Shown: one piece after another, positions 1 to 9,687 of the stretch
How the letters are laid out: each line of letters starts with the position of its first letter
How positions within the stretch are numbered: the stretch's first letter is position 1
NCBI GenBank assembly: GCA_029960065.1
Contig: JASCOF010000001.1
Location: forward strand, 1 to 64,000
Source of the DNA: Flavobacteriaceae bacterium PS02336
Lineage (GTDB): Bacteria; Bacteroidota; Bacteroidia; Flavobacteriales; Flavobacteriaceae
Direction of reading: 5' to 3'
DNA: 64,000 bases
Position numbers and translations under genes: made by a program
The notes under the pieces: model-generated
Seen by the model: only the letters and a program-made list of their open reading frames with translations
Told to the model about the DNA's origin: nothing
The model's database searches: none

Positions 1-123
1 CCTGCGACTGCGACTGCGACTGCGACTGCGACTGCGACTGCGACTGCGACTGCGACTGCGACTGCGACTGCGACTGCGACTGCGACTGCGACTGCGACTG
101 CGACTGCGACTGCGACTGCGACT
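1..123. repeat. Hexanucleotide tandem repeat (about 20 copies)
   Basis: Perfect tandem copies of the 6-bp unit CGACTG run from the left edge to position 123 and stop abruptly at ACTAAACAC. The left end is cut by the window, so the true copy number is unknown. A unit of six bases keeps all frames open: plus-strand frame 1 would encode Ala-Thr repeats, frame 2 Leu-Arg and frame 3 Cys-Asp. Such perfect arrays are prone to slipped-strand copy-number change. Confidence 0.97.
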
Positions 124-159
124 AAACACAAAAAAAAACAGTCTTTCACTTCATTTTAA
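1..159 (+). CDS. Possible 3' end of a gene with an (Ala-Thr)n tail
   Basis: Frame 1 is open from the left edge through the hexamer array, giving Pro followed by about 20 Ala-Thr pairs, then a short basic tail (KHKKKQSFTSF) and TAA at 157-159. A plus-strand terminator at 201-229 would fit a gene ending here. A basic tail after an Ala-rich low-complexity stretch recalls histone-H1-like or nucleic-acid-binding C-termini, but nothing upstream is visible. The array could equally be non-coding. The amino-acid order and the stop are seen directly; coding status is inferred from the terminator only. Confidence 0.35.
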   Translation, partial: PATATATATATATATATATATATATATATATATATATATATKHKKKQSFTSF

Positions 160-200
160 AATCTGAATTAGTAAGCCAAATTTTATGCGAAAGACTTTCA

Positions 201-229
201 AGAGCTGTCGGCAAGCAGCTCTTTTTTTT
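201..229 (+). terminator. Rho-independent terminator
   Basis: AGAGCTG (201-207) pairs with CAGCTCT (216-222) and is followed by seven T residues. It ends a plus-strand transcript entering from the left, just before the DsbD-type gene. Confidence 0.85.
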
Positions 230-246
230 AAATCAAACTCAAAAAA

Positions 247-2253
247 ATGAAAAATAGCATTATTATAGTACTGTTACTTCTCTCGGGGAGTATGTTTGCC
301 CAAATGTACAATCCTGTAAAATGGTCGACATCAGTAGAAAAAATATCAGATAAAGAATATATTTTAAAAGCCAAAGCCGTAATACAATCGGGCTGGCATT
401 TATACGGACAATATATTGAAGAAGGCGGACCTTCGAGAACTACTTTTACTTTCAAAAATACCAGTAAAAAGTTTGAGTTTATCGGAAAAACAACGGAAGA
501 AAAAGGGCATGAAGTTGTGGATAAAATCTTCGATATGAAAATTAAATATTTTGAAGATAAAGCGCTTTTTACACAGAAAATAAAAGTGACATCAGAAGGT
601 GTTTCGAAAATTGAGGGAGAAGTTGAGTTTATGGTCTGTGATGACAGCAATTGTTTACCGCCAACTTCAGAAGAATTAGTATTTAAAATTCAGGCAGAAA
701 AGAAAACAGTAGCTATTGAAGAAAGCCCTGCGGTAGAAAAAGATTCAGTAATTACATCAGAAAAAACAGTTGCTAGAACATCAGAAAAAACAATTCAAGA
801 AATAGAAAATAAGTCGAGTAAAAATGAATCAAGAGGTTTATTGGGGATATTTATTTTAGCTTTTTTATCCGGTTTCGCTGCTTTATTGACACCATGTGTT
901 TTTCCTATGATTCCAATGACGGTGAGTTATTTTACCAAACAGAGTAAAACCAAAGCTGCGGGAATTCGCAACGCGATGATTTATGGTTTTTCAATTGTAA
1001 TTATTTATGTTTTGCTGGGTTCAATTGTAACAGCTGTTTTTGGTGCAGATTCGTTGAATGCGCTTTCGACCAATGTCTGGTTCAACTTGATTTTCTTTAT
1101 TTTATTGGTTGTTTTTGCCTGCTCTTTTTTGGGCGCTTTCGAAATTATGCTTCCAAATGCATTGGCAAACAAAGTAGATTCGCAGGCAGATAGAGGAGGA
1201 TTAATCGGGATTTTCTTTATGGCTTTAGCTTTGGCTATTGTGTCTTTTTCTTGTACAGGACCAATAGTTGGTACTTTATTGGTTGAAGCGGCATCAAAAG
1301 GCGGAATCGCTCCAATTGTCGGCATGTTAGGATTTTCGATTGCCATTGCATTGCCATTTTCATTATTCGCCGCTTTTCCCGGCTGGCTGAATGCATTGCC
1401 AAAATCGGGCGGATGGCTCAATACCGTAAAAGTAGTTTTGGGATTTTTGGAATTAGCTTTAGCGTTTAAATTTTTATCGAATGCCGATTTGGTCTTGCAG
1501 CTGCATTGGTTAGAAAGAGAAACTTTCCTTGCGATTTGGATTGCCGTTTTTGGAATGCTGGCTTTTTATTTATTTGGAAAAATTACGCTGCCGCATGATT
1601 CGCCTTTAAATCATATTTCGGTTGGAAGATTAGGTTTCGGATTGATTGTTTTGAGTTTTACGATTTATTTGATTCCTGGACTTTGGGGAGCACCTTTGAA
1701 ACTAATCAGCGGATTCCCGCCGCCAATGCAGTACAGTGAATCTCCAAACGGATTGGGTGTTTCAAGTAATTCGGAGTTAAAAATAACAGGTTCACTTCCG
1801 GAAGGAGCAGAGCATGGCCCGCAGAATATTATCACTTTTCATGATTATGATAAAGGAATGGAATATGCTAAAAAAGAAGGAAAACCGGTTTTATTAGATT
1901 TTACAGGATATGCCTGCGTAAACTGTAGAAAAATGGAAGAATTGGTTTGGTCAGATCCTAAAGTTTTAGGTGTTTTAAATAATGATGTGGTTTTGATTTC
2001 ATTGTATGTTGATGATAAAAAAGAATTACCGGAAAGGGAGCAATTTGTTTCTGAAACAACGGGTAAAAAGATCAAAACAATCGGTAATAAATGGAGCGAT
2101 TTACAGATTAAAACCTATAAAGCCAATGCACAGCCATTTTATGTCATTGTAGATCATAAAAATAATTCTTTGACAGAGACATCAGCTTATAATCCAGATA
2201 TTGAGGAATATTACAACTGGCTTCAATCTGGAATTAAGAATTTTAAGAAATAA
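247..2253 (+). CDS. dsbD: DsbD-type thiol:disulfide interchange protein
   Basis: Membrane reductase that carries electrons from cytoplasmic thioredoxin across the inner membrane to periplasmic thiol proteins. The 668-aa product has all three DsbD parts: a signal peptide (about residues 1-19), a periplasmic N-terminal domain with a cysteine pair (C131, C136 in CDDSNC), a multi-pass membrane domain with one reactive cysteine in each half (C217 in LTPCVFP, C336 in FSCTGP), and a C-terminal thioredoxin-like domain with CVNC (C557, C560). The linker at about 155-195 is charged and of low complexity. It lies 12 bp before the aminotransferase gene and is probably cotranscribed with it. All expected cysteines are present, so it should be active. 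The gene name rests on domain order and cysteines. Confidence 0.93.
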   Translation: MKNSIIIVLLLLSGSMFAQMYNPVKWSTSVEKISDKEYILKAKAVIQSGWHLYGQYIEEGGPSRTTFTFKNTSKKFEFIGKTTEEKGHEVVDKIFDMKIKYFEDKALFTQKIKVTSEGVSKIEGEVEFMVCDDSNCLPPTSEELVFKIQAEKKTVAIEESPAVEKDSVITSEKTVARTSEKTIQEIENKSSKNESRGLLGIFILAFLSGFAALLTPCVFPMIPMTVSYFTKQSKTKAAGIRNAMIYGFSIVIIYVLLGSIVTAVFGADSLNALSTNVWFNLIFFILLVVFACSFLGAFEIMLPNALANKVDSQADRGGLIGIFFMALALAIVSFSCTGPIVGTLLVEAASKGGIAPIVGMLGFSIAIALPFSLFAAFPGWLNALPKSGGWLNTVKVVLGFLELALAFKFLSNADLVLQLHWLERETFLAIWIAVFGMLAFYLFGKITLPHDSPLNHISVGRLGFGLIVLSFTIYLIPGLWGAPLKLISGFPPPMQYSESPNGLGVSSNSELKITGSLPEGAEHGPQNIITFHDYDKGMEYAKKEGKPVLLDFTGYACVNCRKMEELVWSDPKVLGVLNNDVVLISLYVDDKKELPEREQFVSETTGKKIKTIGNKWSDLQIKTYKANAQPFYVIVDHKNNSLTETSAYNPDIEEYYNWLQSGIKNFKK

Positions 2254-2264
2254 ACCATTTTAGA

Positions 2265-3770
2265 ATGATGGAGAAAATGGATACTATTTTGAAAACACAG
2301 AAAAGTGAGTTGGAGCACTATTTTTCTGAATTTAGGGAAAATACAATCGGTATAAATCATGCTTTCGAATCAATTTATGGAAATCAGAATCTGCTTTACG
2401 CCGATTGGATTGCCAGCGGGAGATTGTATTATCCGATTGAAGATATCATGCTGCGAAAAATCGGACCGATGATTGCCAACACACATTCGTTTTCCAGCCA
2501 GACAGGAAAAGCATCAACTTATGCATATCAATATGCAAGACAGTTAATTAAAAAACATGTCAATGCATCAGAATCAGATTGTTTAGTGGCAACAGGAACA
2601 GGAATGACGGCAGCGTTAAACAAATTACAGCGCATTATGGGATTACGTTCTGAGGATAATATTTACAGCGTAAAAATCAATTTTGATGACGAGAGACCAG
2701 TTGTTTTTATCACACATATGGAGCATCATTCCAATCAGGTTCCGTGGTATGAAACTATTGCCGATGTTGTGGTTTTGCCTTGCGGAGAAAATAATTTAAT
2801 CGATCCAAAGATACTTTCAGAAGAACTTAAAAAATATAAGAATAGAAGGCTCAAAATAGGTTCGTTTACAGCCTGTTCTAATGTAACAGGAATTATTACT
2901 CCTTATCATGAATTAGCGAAGATAATGCATCAGAACGGTGGTTATTGTTTTGTTGATTTCGCAGCTTCGGCTCCGTATGTCAAAATCGATATGCATCCAG
3001 AAGATCCAGAAGAAAGATTGGATGCGATTTTCTTTTCGCCTCATAAATTTTTGGGAGGACCTGGAACTTGCGGTATTTTAGTTTTCAATGAAAATTTATA
3101 TCAATCTAATTTTCCAGATAATCCTGGCGGAGGGAATGTAAAATGTACGAATCCGTGGGGAGGTTATCATTACAGCGATGCTATTGAGGTAAAAGAAGAT
3201 GGCGGAACACCGGGATTTCTGCAAGTAATGCGAACGGCTTTATGTTTGGAGTTGAAAGATAAGATGAGCGTTGAAAAAATGAAAGAAAGAGAAACGGAAC
3301 TGCTTCAGCTTTGTTTTTCTGAATTACAGAAAATAAAAGGATTAACAATTTTAGGAGATTTACAAACCGAAAGAATTGGTTGTGTTTCTTTTACAATAGA
3401 AAATATTCATTACAATTTGATTGTAAGGCTTTTAAATGATCGTTTCGGAATTCAGGTTCGTGGTGGCTGGTCTTGCGCCAGTACTTATGCTCACTTTTTG
3501 TTGAATATTGATGAAGAAAAATCAGCTGCCATCACAAAGGGAATCCTTCAGAAAAATTTAACTGAAAAACCAGGCTGGGTTAGAGTTTCACTCCATCCGA
3601 CACTGAAAAATGAGGAACTTTTATTTATTTGTAATGCCGTTAAAGAAATTGTTCTAAATATTGAAAACTGGCAGAAAGCGTATCAATATAATCCTGTAAC
3701 CAACGAGTTTGATAATCTTTTGGTTAGAGAAACTATTGAAGAGGATGTAAAGGAATGGTTTGTATTATAA
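2265..3770 (+). CDS. Class V aminotransferase (cysteine desulfurase-like)
   Basis: PLP enzyme of the class V aminotransferase / cysteine desulfurase superfamily, 501 aa. The lysine expected to bind PLP is K261 in SPHKFLGGPGT; D231 in the VDFAAS strand should contact the pyridine nitrogen, and the MEHHSN segment near 152 matches the cofactor-stacking histidine region. It is longer than SufS/CsdA (about 400 aa), having extra N- and C-terminal segments. A WSCASTYAH segment near 400 contains a cysteine in the region where desulfurases carry the catalytic one, but I cannot say whether the substrate is cysteine. The start could be either of two adjacent ATGs. It follows the DsbD-type gene closely, which hints at sulfur or redox metabolism. 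Confidence 0.85.
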   Translation: MMEKMDTILKTQKSELEHYFSEFRENTIGINHAFESIYGNQNLLYADWIASGRLYYPIEDIMLRKIGPMIANTHSFSSQTGKASTYAYQYARQLIKKHVNASESDCLVATGTGMTAALNKLQRIMGLRSEDNIYSVKINFDDERPVVFITHMEHHSNQVPWYETIADVVVLPCGENNLIDPKILSEELKKYKNRRLKIGSFTACSNVTGIITPYHELAKIMHQNGGYCFVDFAASAPYVKIDMHPEDPEERLDAIFFSPHKFLGGPGTCGILVFNENLYQSNFPDNPGGGNVKCTNPWGGYHYSDAIEVKEDGGTPGFLQVMRTALCLELKDKMSVEKMKERETELLQLCFSELQKIKGLTILGDLQTERIGCVSFTIENIHYNLIVRLLNDRFGIQVRGGWSCASTYAHFLLNIDEEKSAAITKGILQKNLTEKPGWVRVSLHPTLKNEELLFICNAVKEIVLNIENWQKAYQYNPVTNEFDNLLVRETIEEDVKEWFVL

Positions 3771-3780
3771 ATAGATAAAA

Positions 3781-3819
3781 AAAAGAGTAAACCTCCAAAA
3801 AGTGGAAGTTTACTCTTTT
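3781..3819. terminator. Bidirectional terminator between convergent genes
   Basis: A 16-bp near-perfect stem (AAAAGAGTAAAC... at 3781-3796 with its complement at 3804-3819) has A-rich and T-rich flanks, so it can act on both strands. It separates the aminotransferase gene from the convergent bioB. Confidence 0.9.
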
Positions 3820-3848
3820 TAAAATTATTGAGTTTGTGAATTAATATT

Positions 3849-4829
3849 CTAACTATAGACTTCTGTGTTTTCTTTCTTTAAAGGTTTTAGACCTAAATTT
3901 TGAAACATTTGCATATCCTCAGATATTCCAGGATTTGGTGTTACCAGTAACGTTTCGCGTTCTCCCGTAAAAATAGAATTAGCACCCGCCATGAAACACC
4001 ATGCTTGTTCTTCTTCAGTCATTTCAATTCGTCCCGCACTTAGACGAACTATAGAAGAGGGCATTATAATTCGTGCCGTTGCAATCATCCTTACCATGTC
4101 CCAAATAGGTACTTTTGGGTTGTTTTCTAATGGAGTTCCTTTTACTCTAGCTAAGGCATTTACAGGTACAGATTCTGGGTGAATAGGCATAGTAGCTAAA
4201 GTCGTAAGCATAGAAACTCGATCGGTGGCTGTTTCGCCAAGGCCAATAATTCCGCCCGAACAGACCGTAATTCCTGCTTTTCTAACATTATGTATAGTGT
4301 CAAGACGCTGATCAAATTTACGTGTACTAATTATTTCGTCGTAATAGCTTTCTGAAGTGTCCAGATTGTGATTGTAAGCGTGCAGTCCAGCTTCTTGAAG
4401 ACGAATAGCTTGTTCTTTAGTAAGCATTCCTAAGGTGCAGCAGACTTCTAATCCGAGATTGTTAACTCCTTTTACCATTTCAATAACACGATCAAAATCT
4501 TTATTATTTCTTACTTCACGCCAAGCTGCGGCCATACAAAAGCGTGAAGAACCATTTTCTTTTGCTTTTTGGGCGTGCTCAATTACTGTTTCTGTAGGCA
4601 ATAAAGATTGTACTTTAATATCCGTATGGTATCTTGCCGCTTGCCCGCAATAAGAGCAGTCTTCAGGACAGCCACCTGTTTTTACAGAAAGTAACGTACA
4701 TACTTGTATCTCTGAAGGTTTATGCCATTTTCTGTGAACTGTGGCAGCACTATAAACTAAGTCTAATAAAGGTCGATCGTAGATGGCTTGAATTTCTTCT
4801 TTACTCCAATCGTGTCTTATTTCGTTCAT
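3849..4829 (-). CDS. bioB: Biotin synthase
   Basis: Radical SAM enzyme that inserts sulfur into dethiobiotin, the last step of biotin synthesis. The 326-aa product has the CxxxCxxC iron-sulfur motif at C54, C58 and C61 ([12 protein letters not shown]), aligned almost exactly with the E. coli positions. Other BioB signatures are [12 protein letters not shown] and the RLSAGR segment, whose arginine binds the second [2Fe-2S] cluster. Length is close to the family norm (about 320-350). It stands alone here with its own promoter, and no other bio genes are visible nearby. Confidence 0.97.
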   Translation of the reverse strand: MNEIRHDWSKEEIQAIYDRPLLDLVYSAATVHRKWHKPSEIQVCTLLSVKTGGCPEDCSYCGQAARYHTDIKVQSLLPTETVIEHAQKAKENGSSRFCMAAAWREVRNNKDFDRVIEMVKGVNNLGLEVCCTLGMLTKEQAIRLQEAGLHAYNHNLDTSESYYDEIISTRKFDQRLDTIHNVRKAGITVCSGGIIGLGETATDRVSMLTTLATMPIHPESVPVNALARVKGTPLENNPKVPIWDMVRMIATARIIMPSSIVRLSAGRIEMTEEEQAWCFMAGANSIFTGERETLLVTPNPGISEDMQMFQNLGLKPLKKENTEVYS

Positions 4830-4869
4830 TTTTCTATTTTTTAATTTTGAGATTTTTTTTGTTGATGAT

Positions 4870-4877
4870 CAAAAGTA
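4870..4877 (-). promoter_or_regulatory. Promoter -7 element for bioB
   Basis: On the minus strand this reads TACTTTTG, matching the Bacteroidota -7 consensus TAnnTTTG. It sits 41 bp before the bioB start. No clear TTG -33 box is seen 17-23 bp upstream. Confidence 0.5.
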
Positions 4878-5053
4878 ATCTCTTGTTTTTTATTGAAAAT
4901 GAACCGCTTTTTAGATTGTGGATAGTCCGGTTGAAGTTTTGGACTTTTGTGAAATGGATTTTTTTATGTTGTAAAAGGATATGAATTATTGTCAATATGA
5001 TGTTGATATAAAAAAATAGAAAGAATATAAGCTAACTTTTTTAGATTTTTATT

Positions 5054-6058
5054 TTAAGTTGCTAATTCAATATATTTTATATCATACAGATCAGTTGAAT
5101 ATACACTAGCTTTTAATTTTACATTTTGAGTTAAGCCACCTGAAAAAGTTTTTTTTAACTGTCCATTATGCCAAAATGTTAGTATGCCATCAAGCCATCT
5201 AACCTTAATTTCGATATTTTCAATATAGGTATTCCAGGATTCTAAAGATGAGTTTGATCCAACTCCAATCACATCAGAATATGCCTCATTATTAAAAAAG
5301 GCTCTGCATTGTACATAATTCGAAGGATAATTCCAAGCAAGATTAAGTTTATTACTATTATCAGATGCATTTAATAATTGGAGAAATGAATATTGATAAC
5401 CAATCGGTATGCCTAAAGATGACTTACGAGGTTTGCATCTAATCTCGAAATTTTTAGTCCAGTCCAGTTGACTATTCCATATAACACTGCCTGTAGACAT
5501 GTAAGAAAGAGTTTCAACCTTTCCGTCAGTAGCGGTAATAGCTCCTGTTTGAGAGTTCCAATCTGTTGAAAGAGGGGTAAAAATAGTACCTAATATAATT
5601 GTTAATGCATCTATATAAGTTGTTGATTTTCCATTGTTTAAAGTGATGTCAAAATTTCCTTCTGCATTTCCAGTTGTCACATTTACAATAATTTCATTAT
5701 CACTTTTAAATTTAATATAATTTATAATTTGTCCTTCTATTGTAATAGTAGTACTTGGTGTAAAAAAAGAACCCTTTACAATTATATTATTTGTCTCATT
5801 TGGCAAAAAATGATTTGGTATTAATTCTTCTAAATGAGGTGCATAAGCACTATTGTAAATCAATTCCTTTAAAACTTTTCCCTGTCTAGCATCCAAAGAT
5901 TTTCCTTCTTGAATGTAATCTAATCCATTATAACTATTGGTTTTAATGCTGTTAATATCTTCAAATTCCAATTCTCCCTTTTCATTAGTAATTAAAATTT
6001 TATCTGGACCATTTGTTTCTAAATCAGAAACTTTTATTCTGTTATGGTTTGTACTCAT
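5054..6058 (-). CDS. Fibre/adhesin paralogue 1 with IPT-like and LamG-like parts
   Basis: 334 aa with three parts. Residues 1-68 are a module shared with three other genes here (HNRIKVSDLE ... LDARQGKVLKE); the DARQGK motif is frequent in phage tail-fibre proteins. Residues about 85-155 resemble an IPT/TIG-type Ig fold. The C-terminal 170 residues are beta-rich with a concanavalin/LamG-like look (FEIRCKP, WHNGQLKKTF), suggesting glycan binding. There is no signal peptide, so it is probably assembled or released by something other than Sec. It is the last gene of the long minus-strand operon, 26 bp after the next paralogue. The fibre role is inferred from the shared module and from the neighbouring tail-chaperone-like gene. 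Confidence 0.7.
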   Translation of the reverse strand: MSTNHNRIKVSDLETNGPDKILITNEKGELEFEDINSIKTNSYNGLDYIQEGKSLDARQGKVLKELIYNSAYAPHLEELIPNHFLPNETNNIIVKGSFFTPSTTITIEGQIINYIKFKSDNEIIVNVTTGNAEGNFDITLNNGKSTTYIDALTIILGTIFTPLSTDWNSQTGAITATDGKVETLSYMSTGSVIWNSQLDWTKNFEIRCKPRKSSLGIPIGYQYSFLQLLNASDNSNKLNLAWNYPSNYVQCRAFFNNEAYSDVIGVGSNSSLESWNTYIENIEIKVRWLDGILTFWHNGQLKKTFSGGLTQNVKLKASVYSTDLYDIKYIELAT

Positions 6059-6083
6059 TTTTTAATTGTTAATATTTTAATGA

Positions 6084-7676
6084 CTAATAAGATTGTTCCT
6101 GTGTGATAAGTAAGGAAGGATTATTACTTAAAACATTGAATGGGTGATAAATAACTGCTTTTTGAGATGTTATAAATTTTGGTTCTGTAGGTGTCACGGC
6201 TATATTAATCAGTTCTTTAGAATTGTCAAAAGCATTAAAACCTCTAAAAACAATCAATCTTGGTGTGTCCAATTTGCTTGAGGCTGGAATCCTAAATATC
6301 TCTGCAGGTGCGTTTGTCATAATCTTAACATTTTCCAGAATAATTTGGGCTTCTCCGTTTGTCATTCCAGCAGAACCATTGTTAAGGACATTTGGAATTA
6401 ATATAATTGGATTTGTTGGAGTAATAGAATAATTAATACTTAATTCTAAATCTTTAAGTACACAAGTATCCTTATTTGAAAAATCTGTGTTAAGTCGGCT
6501 TCTTGTGATGATCATGAATGGACTTTGAAGAGAATAGTTAAATGTAGCTCTTCCTGATACATAACACTGACTATTTAATGTATTTCCCGAAATCCAGCAA
6601 TTATTAATTGTAGAGTCTCTAAACTGAACTTTAAGTCTTGTATTTAAACCAAAATCCCCACCTGCTTGTCCCAGAGGAATTTTCATTAAAGTATTTACGC
6701 TGTCTATATTTCCAATTTTAATAGTAGCTTTAGTTGATGACCAGCCTGTCCATAAATTTATAGGTAATGTGGAATTATTGATAATAGATCCAAATTCAAA
6801 ATCCTGAACAGGCGGTACAAAAATACTATTTTCGCTACTTCCTGAAAATGAATTTGCATTATTTGTTACATAGTCAATTTTAGCAAAAGATACTGTTCTG
6901 ATGCGGGATAATTGTAATTGAAGATTAGTACATGTGTTATCGATAATTATGCTATTTATTTGTACATAATTAAATAAGCCATCTGGAGTAAACAAATTTC
7001 CGAGATATGTAATATTACTAAATCTAAGAACCTGTATGTTTAAAAAGCTATTTGGATTACCAGCTTGAAATCTAAGCCCGCCAGATATTGGACTATTTGT
7101 CAATGCCTGATGTATAATATTTACGTTATCAAGAGTAGTTTTTCCAATATCTGCACCATTATTAAAAACAAGTGTTGGAGTACCCTTTATACCAGTAATA
7201 TGCAAATTAAAGAGTAAAATATTTGTATCGTTGTTGTGACTGTTTGACAGCATTTTAGTTCCCATATTATAAGTACCATCGTTAGTAATTACAATTTTAA
7301 TTCCTAATGGAATCCATCCCTCTAAGCTAGATTGAAATTCTAAGGCTTTTTGCATTGTAGCAAATGGTCTATTAGGGTTTTCAAATTGAGCAGTAGAATC
7401 ATTTCCAGTATAATTATTTACAAAAATAGTATTCCAAATTTTTGGATCGGAAGTAATTGTTGTATTTAGATTATCAACTAAATCCTTTAAAACCTTCCCC
7501 TGCCTCGCATCCAAAGCTTTTCCTTCCTGAGTGTAATCTAATCCATTATAGCTATTAACTTTAATGCTGTTAATATCACTAAACTCTAATTCACCATTTT
7601 CATTAGTTATTAAAATTTTATCTTGATCACTTGTCTCTAAATCAGAGACCTTTATTCTGTTGTGGTTTGTGTTCAT
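6084..7676 (-). CDS. Fibre/adhesin paralogue 2, beta-helix-like
   Basis: 530 aa. The first 69 residues are the shared N-terminal module (69-residue sequence nearly identical to paralogues 1 and 3). From about residue 80 there is a segment of the type FVNNYTGNDSTAQFENPNRP followed by long Asn/Thr/Ile-rich beta repeats, typical of parallel beta-helix tail-spike or pectate-lyase-like folds. The same GN...NP.(K/R)P pattern starts the variable part of paralogue 3, so these two are closer to each other. No signal peptide and no catalytic residues can be assigned. Probably a receptor- or polysaccharide-binding fibre. Confidence 0.7.
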   Translation of the reverse strand: MNTNHNRIKVSDLETSDQDKILITNENGELEFSDINSIKVNSYNGLDYTQEGKALDARQGKVLKDLVDNLNTTITSDPKIWNTIFVNNYTGNDSTAQFENPNRPFATMQKALEFQSSLEGWIPLGIKIVITNDGTYNMGTKMLSNSHNNDTNILLFNLHITGIKGTPTLVFNNGADIGKTTLDNVNIIHQALTNSPISGGLRFQAGNPNSFLNIQVLRFSNITYLGNLFTPDGLFNYVQINSIIIDNTCTNLQLQLSRIRTVSFAKIDYVTNNANSFSGSSENSIFVPPVQDFEFGSIINNSTLPINLWTGWSSTKATIKIGNIDSVNTLMKIPLGQAGGDFGLNTRLKVQFRDSTINNCWISGNTLNSQCYVSGRATFNYSLQSPFMIITRSRLNTDFSNKDTCVLKDLELSINYSITPTNPIILIPNVLNNGSAGMTNGEAQIILENVKIMTNAPAEIFRIPASSKLDTPRLIVFRGFNAFDNSKELINIAVTPTEPKFITSQKAVIYHPFNVLSNNPSLLITQEQSY

Positions 7677-7734
7677 TTAGTAGTATTTTAGTTTTATTGT
7701 ACTTCAAGATTAGTAATTATTGTTCTTAATTATA

Positions 7735-9606
7735 TTACGCAACAATTGTTGCTGAGTTATATTGATTTAAAATTCTTCGCTGTATATTTATTCCTGGGGA
7801 AATAACTCCATTAGTAAAAATGATTCCATTTTTTATATTCCATGTTGGTTGATTGGTTGATTGCCAAAATGGTTCATCATACGTAATGTTTTGATTGTCA
7901 TTTTGAACAATAATATAATTATTGCCTACAAATTCAGCTGTTACATTATCGTAAGTTCTTAAAGATCCTGTTTCTAAATATGAAATAAAATAACCGCCTA
8001 ATAGAGTAAATGTAGAATTTGAAAATAATATTGATTTGCTTAAATCATATCCTCCTATGAGAGTTTTAGTTGTAATATTTGCATTTATAAACATTAGACC
8101 AGGAAAATTATTACTAACTGATATAAGTTGATCAGAATTTGGATAACTAGCGATTCCTGTAATTATACAAGTTCCATTGCAATTATGTCTATTTATACTA
8201 ATATTCGAGGATATAGTTGATTTTCCTTTAAAATTAATACTAACATTATTACCATGTAAATAATTAAAATTGGAATTATTGTAAGGTGCTACAGATGAGA
8301 TATTACCATGATTAATGTCTCCACTTGTAAAAGCACTGTTCATAAGTAGGAAAGAATTGTCATGAGTTAAGTTATCAAAATCTAAAGTTAGATTCATAAA
8401 ATAGCTGACTAAATAGGTTGCACCTCTAAAATTTATAGTATTAGCTTTAATGTTTATTTTTCTGCCTCCTCCAGTACCTTGAAAGATTCCTCCAGAATCA
8501 GTTATCTTAACATTTAAAATTTTACAATCTAAGTTAGCCTCGGAAGAATTTCCCCAACCAGCTTGGTAAGTGCTGGAAAATTCTATCCAAGAAGATTTAA
8601 TGTTTACAAATGAATTATTAAAACCATTTCCTGCCGCAGTATTGGGATTGAAATTAATACCGCCTAGCGGCATTTCTACATTGAAATATTGATTGTTTAC
8701 AGTATAACTATTAGTTGTTGTCACATTTACTGTGCAGGCAAATTCACTTCTTAAATCGAATTTTTTTGTAGTCCCATTATTCATGGCAGCATCAATGTAA
8801 AATACAGATCCTGAGAGAATCTCGATGTATTTGGAATTGGGATCTGCAAAAAAGGGCGTTATTGCTGCATCTAGTGTTAGATATGGTTTGTCTGGGTTTC
8901 CAGGTTCGGCAGTTAAATTATTTCCAGTTGAAGAAACAAAGTATACTCCTTTTACAATTTGCGAAGACTGTCGATTTCCAGCTACACTCCAAGTGTTGTT
9001 GTCAATTTTTGTTAATGTCCTAGTTTCTCCATTTATCATAGTTAATGGAATATTTGCAACGAAAGAGATCCCAGAACCATTAATAGTGACTAGACCAGAT
9101 CCCTTTTGTATGAATTCTTTTTTTGTTCCTACTGGTAATGAAACTTCAGAATCACTAGGAATGGTAATTGTCACAGGACTTGCCGAAGAAAGAACAGTTT
9201 TTTTATTAATATTTTCAATATTCAATGTATAGAGAGTAGAAGAAAAATTCTCAATGCCTAATATCCAAGTTTTAAAATTACTTTTACTCCAATCGTAAAT
9301 TGATTTAATACTTGGAAAAGCTGATGTTGAATTTTTATTTATTTCAATGTCTTGAACTTTATTGGATGTATTTTCTTTTTCAGAAAGAGAAGACTCTAAA
9401 TTTTCTATAGAATCCTTTAAAACTTTCCCCTGTCTAGCATCCAAAGCTTTTCCTTCTTGTGTATAATCTAGTCCATTATAACTATCCGCTTTTATGGAAT
9501 TGATATCTTTAAATTCCAGTTCGCCACTGGAGTTTGTAATTAAAGTTTGATTTGGCTGATTTGTTTCCAAATCAGCCACTTTTATTCTGTTGTGATCGAT
9601 GCTCAT
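7735..9606 (-). CDS. Fibre/adhesin paralogue 3, beta-helix-like
   Basis: 623 aa. Residues 1-69 are the shared module. A spacer with heptad-like Glu/Asn/Lys residues (about 70-115) follows, which could trimerise. Next is a small beta domain (about 120-220, containing VSLPVGTKKEFIQKGSG) like those seen before tail spikes. Last comes a long beta-helix-like part opening with VSSTGNNLTAEPGNPDKPYL. No signal peptide. The layout of attachment module, spacer and spike matches phage tail spikes; the receptor cannot be guessed. Confidence 0.7.
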   Translation of the reverse strand: MSIDHNRIKVADLETNQPNQTLITNSSGELEFKDINSIKADSYNGLDYTQEGKALDARQGKVLKDSIENLESSLSEKENTSNKVQDIEINKNSTSAFPSIKSIYDWSKSNFKTWILGIENFSSTLYTLNIENINKKTVLSSASPVTITIPSDSEVSLPVGTKKEFIQKGSGLVTINGSGISFVANIPLTMINGETRTLTKIDNNTWSVAGNRQSSQIVKGVYFVSSTGNNLTAEPGNPDKPYLTLDAAITPFFADPNSKYIEILSGSVFYIDAAMNNGTTKKFDLRSEFACTVNVTTTNSYTVNNQYFNVEMPLGGINFNPNTAAGNGFNNSFVNIKSSWIEFSSTYQAGWGNSSEANLDCKILNVKITDSGGIFQGTGGGRKINIKANTINFRGATYLVSYFMNLTLDFDNLTHDNSFLLMNSAFTSGDINHGNISSVAPYNNSNFNYLHGNNVSINFKGKSTISSNISINRHNCNGTCIITGIASYPNSDQLISVSNNFPGLMFINANITTKTLIGGYDLSKSILFSNSTFTLLGGYFISYLETGSLRTYDNVTAEFVGNNYIIVQNDNQNITYDEPFWQSTNQPTWNIKNGIIFTNGVISPGINIQRRILNQYNSATIVA

Positions 9607-9687
9607 TTTTGTGGTATTTTGTTACTATTTTTTTGAAGAGATGAATAGTCTTTTGGAGACAAAACCTCAAAAGATTATAAATTATAT

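Noticed and set aside
1..123. CRISPR-like array
   Set aside because: The unit is 6 bp with no spacers; it is a simple tandem repeat.
4634..4984. Plus-strand frame of 116 codons over the bioB start
   Set aside because: It is mostly antisense to bioB and its promoter; Leu/Phe-rich text is an artefact of AT-rich DNA.
4985..5053. Terminator after the last fibre gene
   Set aside because: The stretch is AT-rich but no stem with a following T run on the minus strand could be drawn.
8825..9232. Plus-strand reading frame of 135 codons
   Set aside because: It lies wholly opposite the beta-helix fibre gene and shows no protein-like pattern.
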